Shown here: piece by piece, positions 1-23,860 of the stretch
Position numbering within the stretch: the first letter of the stretch is position 1
Layout: each line of letters opens with the position of its first letter
NCBI GenBank assembly: GCA_009746045.1
Contig: RPFO01000156.1
Coordinates: forward strand, 385,278-439,277
Length of the DNA stretch: 54,000 bases
Source: Mesostigma viride
Lineage: Eukaryota; Streptophyta; Mesostigmatophyceae; Mesostigmatales; Mesostigmataceae
Direction: 5' to 3'
Notes under the pieces: model-generated
Told to the model about the DNA's origin: nothing
The model's input: only the letters and a program-made list of their open reading frames with translations
The model's database searches: none
Translations under genes and position numbers: made by a program

Positions 1-300
1 TCAATACCAAAGCAGATGCCAGAGAAGGAGATGCCAGCATGATGGCCAACCACGTGGATGCCGGGCATACGATGCAACCCTGGGCAAGCAAGCAGGGGGG
101 ATTGTACAGGCATGCGTGTCTGATACAAGACATGGCAGGTGGTCTGGGGACGATGTCAACAGCATAACCCTGATGCGTTTTTTTCTCCTTTCACGGCCTT
201 GTCCTAGCATTTACACACACGGGATGTACACTACGGTGTGAGAAGGTCATCAACCCGCCTCCCTTGAAATGCACTGGCTTGCATTACGCATACAACACAG

Positions 301-1034
301 TACAGTCGTTCCCGCGTTACGTTACGATTCTTAAGGTTACATTCCCGCGTTAAGTTACGACGCCGAAGTGTGGGCGGCGACCATAACTTAAGCCTGGGTG
401 CCATCGTAGCTTAACGCGACATTGAGCCAAACTGTAGGCGTCAGGCTACTTTTGGCTGCGGAGGAGGCCATTTTCGGCCAAGTCCGGACTTCGCGACTCC
501 GGACTAGGGGACCCGCTATACTAATAGCTGAGTGAGACGACTCTATCTTACTATGATTGTGACGTTACAGTTTGTCTAGGAAGCAAATAGGCCATGCTGA
601 ATGCTCCATGCTGCACTTAATTAGTGGCAATTACAGAGGCCGAGCTCGGCAGGGAACAGGGACCCTGGATTCCCAGAACACAGAACATAGCAAGCGCCAG
701 GCTACGCCAGGATGAACTCATGCTCAGCCGGATCTGAGCTGAGGTGAACTAGCAAAGTGGCAGCTGCTCAGCCTCGCTATCAGCCTATCACCCAAGCATC
801 CCGCAGCGCCCAGCCTCGCCGCATCCAGAAATGGTACGAAATCTCGTACTTTGAGCGGCCTTGATGCTGCAGCTGAATCAGGCTTGACGAGAGCTGTCAA
901 ATGCTGTATAGAAGTCCGTCAGAGTACGAAGGGGTGGGCTGCTACCCTAATTCTACCGTGAAGTTCCGTTCCCGCGTTAAGTTTCGACGCCCAGAATTTG
1001 GCGGCGATCGTAACTTAACGCGGGAATGACTGTA
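301..1034. mobile_element. Non-coding TIR element (MITE-like), 734 bp
   Basis: The ends form an inverted repeat of about 27-30 bp: the left end reads TACAGTCGTTCCCGCG and the right end, read on the other strand, TACAGTCATTCCCGCG, with the match continuing through GTTAmGTTACGAT. The outermost TA on each side could be a TA target duplication, as for Tc1/mariner-type elements. Internal copies of the terminal motif lie near 343-365 and 967-1026; the latter is itself a 58-bp hairpin. I see no credible coding sequence inside, so I infer a non-autonomous DNA element. Superfamily assignment is uncertain. Confidence 0.6.
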
Positions 1035-1235
1035 TGGTGAGCTCACTGCTTACTACTATCTGTTTATACTTTACTTTGCACACAGAAAGATCCGAGGACC
1101 ACTTACACCTACCAACACACAGTAGGCTCCGAACTTACCCAGCTCCAGCTGCATTGGGAATCCGCTGGCCACGGCCCCTTACATTGCCTGCTGCCAAGAA
1201 CATGCCAGGGAGACCCCAGGCCAGCAAGCATTTGA

Positions 1236-13896
<12,661 letters not shown>

Positions 13897-15233
13897 TCCG
13901 AGAATAGGGAGCCATGGCGACAAGTGCGGGCCGTAAACACCGGCACCTGCGACAATGCCGCCCTGAGACCTAGCGCAGAAACCGTAGGATATTGCGCAGC
14001 TTCCCCGCGGTTCACCATCAACAATAGCACTCTACTCGTGTCCATAATATAACCAGGCTGCATCTGGTTTGAAGAATCTCGGGTCACCAGCGGTCAGGCA
14101 CGCCTGGCAAGCTCCCGAGCCTTGTTATGAAACGTTCGCTCTCGTTCAAGCGGGTAAAACGAGACAGGACAGCGACAGGTCCATGCTGGCCAGCACGCTC
14201 GAACCGTCTGTCTGTCCCGCGCAAATTCAGTACCAAGACGTACGTACAGTACTTACATAGTAGTATCGGTATTGTTCCTGAATGGCTGAATCCTGTGTAC
14301 AGTTGTGATATGTTAACTGAGCTGTTAACTGTTAGGTTGAGTTAAGTTGAGTTGTAACATGTTGTTGTTGTTGTTGTGTCCCACGCCGCCCAAGGGCAAC
14401 AGAGAATCTATAGTTGTACCATGTACAACGGCGCGGGACCCAACAACAACAACAACAACAACACAAAGGGGACGCGACGCAACGTTGCGGACGGCCGGGC
14501 GCGAACCGAAAAATAGGGACTTGTTCCGCTCCGGTTTACATATGTACACCCCATCTGATGGCAGATTCTTGTCAGGACGTCAACGGCTGGGCCAGGGCTG
14601 GGCGCAGAATTGCGTCAGGGCTGGGTGACCGATGACCGCTCGTGAGGGTAAATTTGGCATTTTGGCGCGCGTGGAAAATAATACATGTATGGTACCGCTA
14701 CTAATTATAAATTAGGCAAGGATGCATGAGGAAATGCTAATTACTCAAATGCGTTGATTGTATCCTTCTTTATTGAATCAATTCGCTGTTCCGTTTGATT
14801 TGCTTCAGGCACAGAATGGTCGAAGCATTTAGCAGCTGTAAATAGGATAACGCTAAAACCATCAGTGCCTGCGGGCCTTGTAGATAAATCGGGGCCGGTC
14901 CTTCGTCAGGGATGTTACACCTGCGTGGTACATGGCCATGTTGGCACGTTCCACCAACGTGTTTCGCAGACCACCAAGGCCACTGTTGCTGAGCTATCTA
15001 GCTCGCATGTGTGCTGCCACGTGCGAGGTTCGCCCTTTCTTGGCGAGGGGTTGATATTGAACGTACAACACGGTTTGCTTTAGCCTATGTAGTGGTTGAC
15101 TAGGTGACCGCTATACTTTGGGCACCAGGCAGTCACAATACGGAACGGGAAACCATTATTTGAAGTCGAATTGCCAAGGGTGTAGCTGTCACGTTCCAGT
15201 CCGCAGTGTAGTTGCAATGTGACGTGGAGATCC
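13897..15233. promoter_or_regulatory. Divergent intergenic region between protease and next gene
   Basis: About 1.3 kb separates the inferred start codons of two genes pointing apart, so both promoters should lie here. I see no clear TATA box. Apart from the inverted repeat at 14361-14460 I recognise nothing. The region is AT-richer than the flanking exons. Confidence 0.4.
14361..14460. repeat. Inverted repeat with (GTT)n/(AAC)n arms
   Basis: The left arm 14361-14390 is (GTT)5 followed by GTGTCCCACGCCG; the right arm 14430-14460 is GGCGCGGGACCC followed by (AAC)n. The arms pair over about 28 bp with a ~39-bp loop. It may be a small TIR element or a cruciform-forming site in the divergent promoter. 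Confidence 0.6.
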
Positions 15234-18200
15234 ATGCCAACCTCCACCGATATCAACGGGTATCCGCCCACCAAAGGGAACAAACCCCGCATGGCTCCCG
15301 TGCCCCCGCATTCGCCCCAGCGGGTGCCGATGTGGGGCCCACCCGCGGGCGCCCCCGATCCCAACAGCTGGCACCGTGGTTCCAAGCAGGGCACGCCCAG
15401 GGGCGACAACGGCACCCAGCCCGGCGGCAAGCCGGACGATTCCAATCTCGACATATCCCCCTGGAGCCAGCCGTCATTCGAGGAAGACTGGCTGGACCTG
15501 AGCCTGGCCGAACCTGCCCTTCGCCGTGAGAACATAACACCTGTCATCCCTGACGCGCTGACTCAGCAGGCCATCAACGAGCTCGACGAAAACGATGCTG
15601 GCGACGCAGCAAGCCCCGCCGGTGCTGCGGGCAAAGAGCAGGCCCAGCTGGCGCAGGTGGCGGCCGACCGCGTTGCGGCCGCATGCGAGCGCGCCGCAGG
15701 GGCCCTGGTCGATGTTGTCGGCCCTTCCGCCACCCCTTCCTCCAAGGAGGACATGCTGCCTTCCAAGCTCGCGCAGGATAAGCTGGCCATGTTGCGGGCG
15801 CTCGAATCGCAACATCAACAACTGCAACTGCAACAGCCCGCAGATGACGCCGCAGATGACGACAGCGCAAGCACGTCGACGGTACCCCCGTATGGAGGGC
15901 CCCTCGTCCCTGACAAGGTGCACGCGCTGGCCGATGCGGTGGAGAGGGAGGCTGAGCTTCCAGGGTCCAGCGCAGCCCCTCGCACCCCCAGCACGACGTC
16001 TCGCTCCTCTCAGGATCTGTCGGACCAGATGCCCCCCACCAAGCAGGCGGCGCACCCCGGAGGGGCCGCGAGCCACCGCAGGGGGTCCCTGGACGGCACG
16101 ACCACGCACCGGGGGCTCACGCCACGCCGTCTAGGCGAGTTCCAGGGGGGGGCAGGTCATCCTGCTAGAGCGGTCGACGCGGCTAGTCGGCAGAGCATGG
16201 CGGCCGGGCCGGGGACAGCCGGCAGTAGCAGCAGTTATAGTGGCGGTGGAGGAGGCGGAGGCGCGAACGCTTTCGTCCCCTCATTGTCCTTGGCGACGTC
16301 CCTGGCCGCTGCCAGCGCGGCGCTTCGTGACTGCCACGGATATATTGTCCCTCCCCGCCCCGGCACGGCCGCGATGGGAGTGTCGCATTCGCCGGCAACG
16401 TCTGGGTTTGTGACGGCGCGCACGCCCACGCCGCAGACGATCGGTGCAGGTTTGGACCTTTCAGGACTCCAGCGCGCACTCGATATCCCGCACCAGCTGG
16501 GCAGGGTGCGACGCAGGGAGTCTGTCCCTGGGCCGTCATCATCGTCGTCAGCGACCGCAAAGGGTGCAGGGACCCTGGGCGGTTTCCCGTCGGCAACTTC
16601 GGCGGCTACGGGCACATCGTTATCGGCGGCGATGGTCCAGGGTCTGCGCACATCGCCGCGGACGCCACCACGGACGCCGAAAGATGCCCACCCACACAGC
16701 GTGTTCGTGCCCCCCTGGCTGAGCGGTTCGCTGAGCACCCACGAGGGGGATCGTCTTGGTGATCATGAGGGGGGGGCAGGCGGTAGGGTGAGCCCCACCC
16801 CACCCGCGCAGCGCTCGCCTCCGCAGCGGCCCCTACTCTCCCCCCGATGGGACCCCCTGGTGAGCAAGGACCTGAACAATGCCGGCACTGCCGGCGTTGG
16901 CGCCAATGGGGTTAGTGGCATGGGCAGTGGCATGGTCGGGGGCCCTGGGGCGGCGAATCCCGGCGTGCCAGCTGGCGCCACGGGGGGAGCCTCGTCCTGG
17001 TTTGCAAAGCCCTCTCGTGCGCGGGACCTACCCCGCAACAAGTCCCCGGGTGCGGCCACGAGGCGGCTCGAGCGCCTCTGGCAGGACATGCTGCTGCCGG
17101 ACCCCGCGGCGCACCCTGGCAGGGACGCGGTGCACATGGTGGAGGAGTGGCTGGCCGCGGTGGAGGGGCGGCTGTTGGGGCCGGCGCGGGCAGCGGCCGC
17201 AGCGGCTAGTGCTGAGGATGCCAGCAGTGGTAGTGGTAGTGGTGGTGGTGGTGCTGCTGCCGATGGGGGAGAGGGGGGGCGTCCTGCGGGTGGGGAGGGG
17301 ACAGAGACGGCAGCGGGAGGCGGTGGCACCGGCGGCAGTAGTGGCGGTGGCAGTAGTGGAGGGGTGCGTGTGGGTGCTGGTGGCCCCGTGCCCCCCTTAA
17401 AGTTGCCCCTCGGTAATTCTGGCGGCGGCGGTGTGCATCCGGGGAGGTTGCTCAAGGACCTGGGGGGGCAGCCAGGGGGGGGAAAGCCTGTCAAGGAGCA
17501 TGAGGTCCCTGGAAAGGCATCATCCAAGGCGGAAGGGAAATCGTCCACCAAGGCGGGAGGGGGGTCTACCGGTGGCACGGCAACAGTCACAGCGGCAGCC
17601 CCTAACTCTTCTTCTGTAGGCCTTACTCATGGCCCTAGTGATGGCCATGCCACTCAGGCTACTATGCTGGCAAATGTCACCCAGCACGCCCAGCTGGCCG
17701 GCACGCTCTCGTCGGTGTACGCGCTGGCATTCCTGGAGGTGACGCGCCAGGTGGCGGCCCACTGCCGCGAGCGCGGCGCACTGCTTGTCTATTTGTGGGA
17801 GGCCCACTGCCGCTTGTGCTCGCTTGTGCTCATGCTGGCGGATGTGAAACGGGAGGCGCAGGCGGCCGCCGCGGACCGTCGTCAGAATAAGCTGTCAAGA
17901 GACCTGGCCGTGGCGCGCCGGTCATCAGAACTATGGCGCGCGCGCGTGCTGGAAGTAGAGTCCGAGAAGGCGGAGCTCCAGCAGGCGGCTGACAGGGAGT
18001 TGCGACTGGCTGCCGCAACGGGAGGGGCCAGGGGGCGGAAACAGGGGGGCCTGGGGGGAGGCAAGGGGAACCCTGACCCGGTCGACGTGGTGTCGGAGTT
18101 TCTCAATATTCTGCGGCAGGCGGATGAGGGGGAGGATGCCAGGGAGAAGCAGGGGGTGGGTCGAGGGGGTCAGATCGAGGATGGGCATGAGGAGGCGGTG

Positions 18201-21200
18201 AAGGACGAGAGTGTGAGCAAAGGGGTGGGCACGGTGGGTGGAGGAGATGGGGGGGAGGCGGGCGGGGAGGTGGCAGAGGGGCACGAGCAGCCGTTGAGTG
18301 CGCCCGGTGTGCCAGGTGAGGGTGAAAGGGAAGGACAGGGACGGGAGGGGAAGGGGGGTGGAGATGCTCTGGCATCCAAGGAGGGCTCCGCTGTGACAAA
18401 GGATGACGCAGTCGCAACGACACATGGGGACAGGGAAGCAAGGAAAGGTGACAGTGACGTGAACGCGGCAAAAGGTGACACCACGGCAGCGGACAAGGAC
18501 GACAAGTCAGGGGCGGCGGCGGCGCCGGGCCAGGGGGGTGTTGGTGCCGGCAGCAAGCCCCGTGCGCCCAGCTTCCGTGATGCGGCCAAGAAGGCCCAGG
18601 CGGTGGTCCACGTGAGCCGTTTTGGCCGCGAGGAGCAGGCGCGCGCGTTGGAGGCGGCGCGCCACGCGCTGGATGAGAACAAGGGGCTCGTCGAGCGGCT
18701 GGCCGAGTCCAAGCGGGGGGAGGCGCTGTGGCGGGAGCAGGCGCTGGCGATGGAGAGGATGCTGGAGGAGGTGGGTTCCCCTTGCTGTTGTGGGACCATA
18801 GAGTGGTGTGGTATCATCCAGATGTTTAGCATGAGCAGGCGCTCAATGGAGAGGACGCAGTAGTGGAGGTGGGTTTAGACTGAATATAGTGGTATCAGTA
18901 TAGTGGTCTGAATAGTGACTGAGTATAGTGATCAGAATAGTGGTATAAAACAGTCATTCACATCTGAAGTTGGGTGCGACGCCCCGACCATAAAAACATA
19001 ATAACAACAACAACTTAAGGGGTGAGCCCAACTTACGACGTCAACAGAGACACTAAAATGTAGTGTATGTACTAGCATATAGTAGTACTTTTTCCTACAT
19101 GCCTCTACTGCCCCATACGCATCATGCCTTCCTGCTTTGCACTTGGCTGCGGTACCGCGACCACAAGCCAGGGCAACCCAACGGACGCTAATGCAACCTA
19201 GGCAAAGCCAACTTAAGACGTTAAGGACTGTAAGTATTTGGCTACAGTTGTTTGGTTATGGATAACGGGAGCAGGCGCTGGCGCTGGAGAGGATGCTGGA
19301 CGAGGTGCATTTATGGGACAGATGAGCTGGGTGTAGCATTCTGGGGTGGGCGCTTCTGGCTATTGTTAGCATTGTGGTTATGGGTGGTAATTGACGTGGT
19401 TATTTGGGGGGAAGTGGGGGGAGAGGAAGGGTGCACAGGGTCGCACGATGTGGTATGGCGTGGCCCCATGGGGAAGGTGGGACGTGTTTGTCAACGTAAA
19501 TAGCTCTAACCTATTGAGCTATTTCCCCATGTAGGACAAGAAATCTGCCCCCCATGTTTGTTAGCATGATCTACCCCACAGGTGGGCGCTATACTTCATT
19601 CTCTGTTGCGACCAACTACTTCCTTCCAGGGTTGTCACTCCCATCTCATGCAGAATACACCGTGCAGAATACAGAATACACCGTGCAGAATACACTGCAA
19701 AATGCACCGTGCAAAATGCAGAATACACGGTGCAAAATACGCGAGAATACGCCACACGGTGACAGTCGTGCATGTAACGTTTCCGCGCGGGTTTCCATCC
19801 CTTCGCCAGCTCACCGTGCCCACCTGCTACGGCCTGGCACGCCCACCACCCGACCATCTGCCATCCCTGTCATCTACCATCCCGTCTCGCCCACGCCCAC
19901 ATCCGGTCATCTCTACCGGCGCCTCATCCCCCCTCTACCCGCGCCTCCTCCCCCCTCCACTGGCCTTCATCCCCCCTCCACTGCACCCCTTTCCTTGCCC
20001 CCAGGTAGCGCATCACGAGACCCTGGCCGGCTCGGCGGGTCACCACGAGCCGCCCGAGTCGACCCCCCCCGGGCCGACACGGGTCGAGTTGCTCGTCGAG
20101 GTGGCCCAGCTCAAGGAGAAGATGGTGGCAATGGAGGCCCGCATCGCCGAGTACGAAAACCAGCTGCTCTTCCCCGGGGTGAAGGGTGCCAGGGCACTGG
20201 CCAGGGCGCAGGAGGAAGTGTTAGAGAATCTTCTCCTGCGCAAATCCGGGGGGGGCGGGAGCGTTAATTCCAGCATACACAGCCACATTGGCGGGGGAGA
20301 GGAAACGGCGGCCGCTGGGGATAGCAATGATGGCTCGGGGGGTGGTGGAAAGGGCGGGCGATGGAAAGCGGCGGCGAGGAAGACGAAAGCGGCCATGATG
20401 CTGCTCCCGTCACCTTCCAAGTCGCTCCAAGTGCAGAGCTTGTTCCAGTCGATGTGGATGTGGCCGCCCAAGTGCGTGCACGGTCAGCCCGTCACCCCGC
20501 TCATGAGCGCGGATGACGCGCTGGCTCTCATCTCCGAGGTGTGGGATGGTCTGATGCGGCAGCATGACGAGGACGACAACGTGCGGCGTGGCAGGGGGAG
20601 CTTCGCCAACATCGTGTACGAGCACCTGCTGGCGAGGTAAGCTCGCCCGCTGTGTCTATTGATAATCGGGTATGGCCTTACACGTACGAGCACCTGCTGC
20701 CGGGTATGGCCTTACATGTACAAGCACGTGCTGGCGAGGTAAGCACGCCCGCTGTGTCTATAAATAATCGGGTATGGCCTTACATGTACGAGCACTGCTG
20801 GGCAAGTAAGCTCACTAATTTTGTCTGTATGTATGTTCACTTAATACTACTGTTGGGGCTCTGCGCATATCAGCACCTGCCGGCAACGTTTTCTTGATTT
20901 TTTGTTTTCCTGTGTGCCCCTACAGAGCGGGGTATGAAGCAGGGACGTTGGTTTTGTGGGTTAGCGTAGCACGGTGGTGTGGGTGTTTAACAGCAATGTT
21001 TTGACCAGCTCACGAACCCTTGGCAAGGCAAAGTGCTGGGCACTCTGCCGACCTGCAAGCAATGCCACGGAAACAATGGCACTGAAGATTTGTCTTGGTT
21101 CTTCCCCTTGCCATTGTTTACGTGGCACCGGCTAGTGGCTTATCCCAGAGTCGATGTTACCCCCCTGTGTGCGCTTCTCAAGCCCATGCACATATGATGT

Positions 21201-23828
21201 ATAGCAGACTAGCAGCACATATGATGTATAGCAGACTAGCAGCACGTATGATAGCAGACTAGCAGCACATATGATGTATAGCAGACTAGCAGCACGTATG
21301 ATAGCAGACTAGCAGCACATATGATGTATAGCAGACTAGCAGCACTGTGAGGCACTCACAGGGTGCATTGTGAGGATTCATGGCACAAGGACCTGCCAAG
21401 TCTATCCCTCTGCTGGCCACATGAATTGATTACTTAATTGAACTCGTGCTCTCGTTTGGGAGTCATGGACCGGCTGGCCACATAACCATCCTGTACTTTA
21501 TGCATCCAACTGTAATTAACGCCCCTAACTGTAGTCAACATATCAATGCCCCCAACTGTAATCAACACAGCAATGCCCCTAACTGCAATCAACATATCAA
21601 CGCCCCTAACTGTAGTCAACATATCAATGCATCCAACTGTAATCAACGTACCAATGCCCCTAACTGTAATCAACATATCAACGCCCCTAACTGTAGTCAA
21701 CATATCAATGCCCCCAACTGTAATCAACACATCAATGCCCCTAACTGTAATCAACATATCAATGCCCCTGTGACTGCCCACGAACCCTCGCTGCCCTTTT
21801 ACCCTCGCATGTGCGTGCAACAGGTGCGGCAGCCCCACTCGTGCCGACATCCTTCTCGCGCGCTTCCTGGGTGCGCTCCAGGCGCTGCCCCGCGTGGTCT
21901 TCAGGGTAGAGCTGTTCAAACGGTGAGCCTTTGGCCGGTGTCGTTTCCATGTGACAGGTCCCCAAGTAATCCTAAGACAGACCTGGGCAGTGGGTTTTTA
22001 AGGTGGAGCTGTTCAAATGTCGAGCCTTGGCTGGTGCTTTCCGAGGTAATCAAATACTTGTGTAAATAAGTGAAGTCCTGGGGCAGTGGTTTTCAAGGTG
22101 GAGCTGCATGTTCAGGTGGCGAGTGACGAGTCTTGCTAATCACGCTGTAGCTGGTCGATGTAAAACTGTTAAAGCAGGGATAACCTGTCCAAAAATCAAG
22201 CCCTTTGGCTGTGGGTCTTCAAGGGGTTGTTCAGGCTGCAATTAGAAAAGTTGTTTTGGCGTAGTGCCTTCAGATGCTTGATTTTCTGGATTTATAGGCT
22301 GCTGTGGAGATGCAGTTCAACTTTCCCTGATGGTTGTTGTTGATTGATGGATGTCCCTGATATGGTGAGTTTCCATGAGCATTGGGTATACGTCTCTTTT
22401 GGAGTTTGAGAGCAAATCGCATTGAGGGCACCGCCTCTCAAACGCCCCCGTTTGAGAGGCGGACAATCTTTAATGACCTTGAAATGCTTCTGTCATGCAT
22501 CAAACCTCCTTGGTGCTGCGCTCCATCCTGAGTGTTTGAGCTCCTTGCCTCAGACTGTGGTTAGCTTTTAAGTGGAAATCGATGCCAACGACCAGGCGCA
22601 TAAACATATCTCCCATTTTTTGTGCCATAATGATGTATGCTCGTGCCCATGCTCGTACACCTTTTAGTTCGTCATTTCTCTTTCTTACTCTACCATAATT
22701 TTGGAACACCTGCCCTGATCACGCGAGCTTGTTGTTAGCTAAACCGTCTAGGTCTCGATGAACATCAGCCAGCCATGATTTTTAATGTCCACGGCTACAC
22801 GTATCCACTTCCATTCATTTCCACAATCCTGAACGACTCGACAAACGCGGATAAGATAACAGCAGGCTCGAGCTACCATGGTCCGGATTCTTCCAGATTT
22901 CTGGCCTGCGCTGGTTGTCTCTTTGATAATTTATTACAAATTTTTATATTGTCATGTATGTGCCATACCTGCAGGTTCCTTGGCCTACCCACTGGCCTGG
23001 TGGATGAGCGTGAGTTTGACATCTACTTCCGCCTCTTCTACAAGTGCCACAGCGTGTCCACGGCCATTCTGCCCTCCGACAAGGGCCACTGGACCGTCCC
23101 CTTCAATTTCTCACAGCACGGCGGGCTGCTGTTTGACGACAACGACCTGCTGCGCCAGATCGGCCGCGTGGGCATGAACGCAGTGCTCAAAGAGGTGGAG
23201 CCGTTCAAGGAGGAAATACCTTGCAAGAAGGAGCTGCGGCGGTTCAGCAGCACAGGCACCATTGTCAAGGTAGGTCCGGTTGGTAGCAGGGATTTGCGGG
23301 GTTTGATCAGGTGTTTCTCGTAAATAACAAACTTTGGATTTGTTTCGGGTAGATATGTGGAACAAACATACCGGTATCGGGAGGCCATTTCCAAAGAATC
23401 TTGTGTGTCTCACAACCACCAATGATTTTTGCTACTTGGCCTGCTGATTCGTATTTATTAGTAGAGTGCCCTTTCTTTCCAACTATCATGCCGAAGGTAC
23501 AAATAGACAGCCAGGTTTCTGCATTGCGCCTTGCTCGTCACTACACACCATGATCATTGTCCATTCCAATATTTATGCTCCATGATCCATGTCACGCCAT
23601 CTAAGTTTCTGTGACTTGAAGACTTCTCTTCTGCCCCCACCTCCCTCTCACCCTTACGTTTGCCATATCCCTCGCCCTCGCCCTCGCCCTCGCCCTCGCC
23701 CTCGCCCTCGCCCTCGCCCTCGCCCTCGCCCTCGCCCTCGCCCTCGCCCTCGCCCTCGCCCTCGCCCTCGCCCTCGCCCTCGCCCTCGCCCTCGCCCTCG
23801 CCCTCGCCCTCGCCCTCGCCCTCGCCCT

Positions 23829-23860
<32 letters not shown>

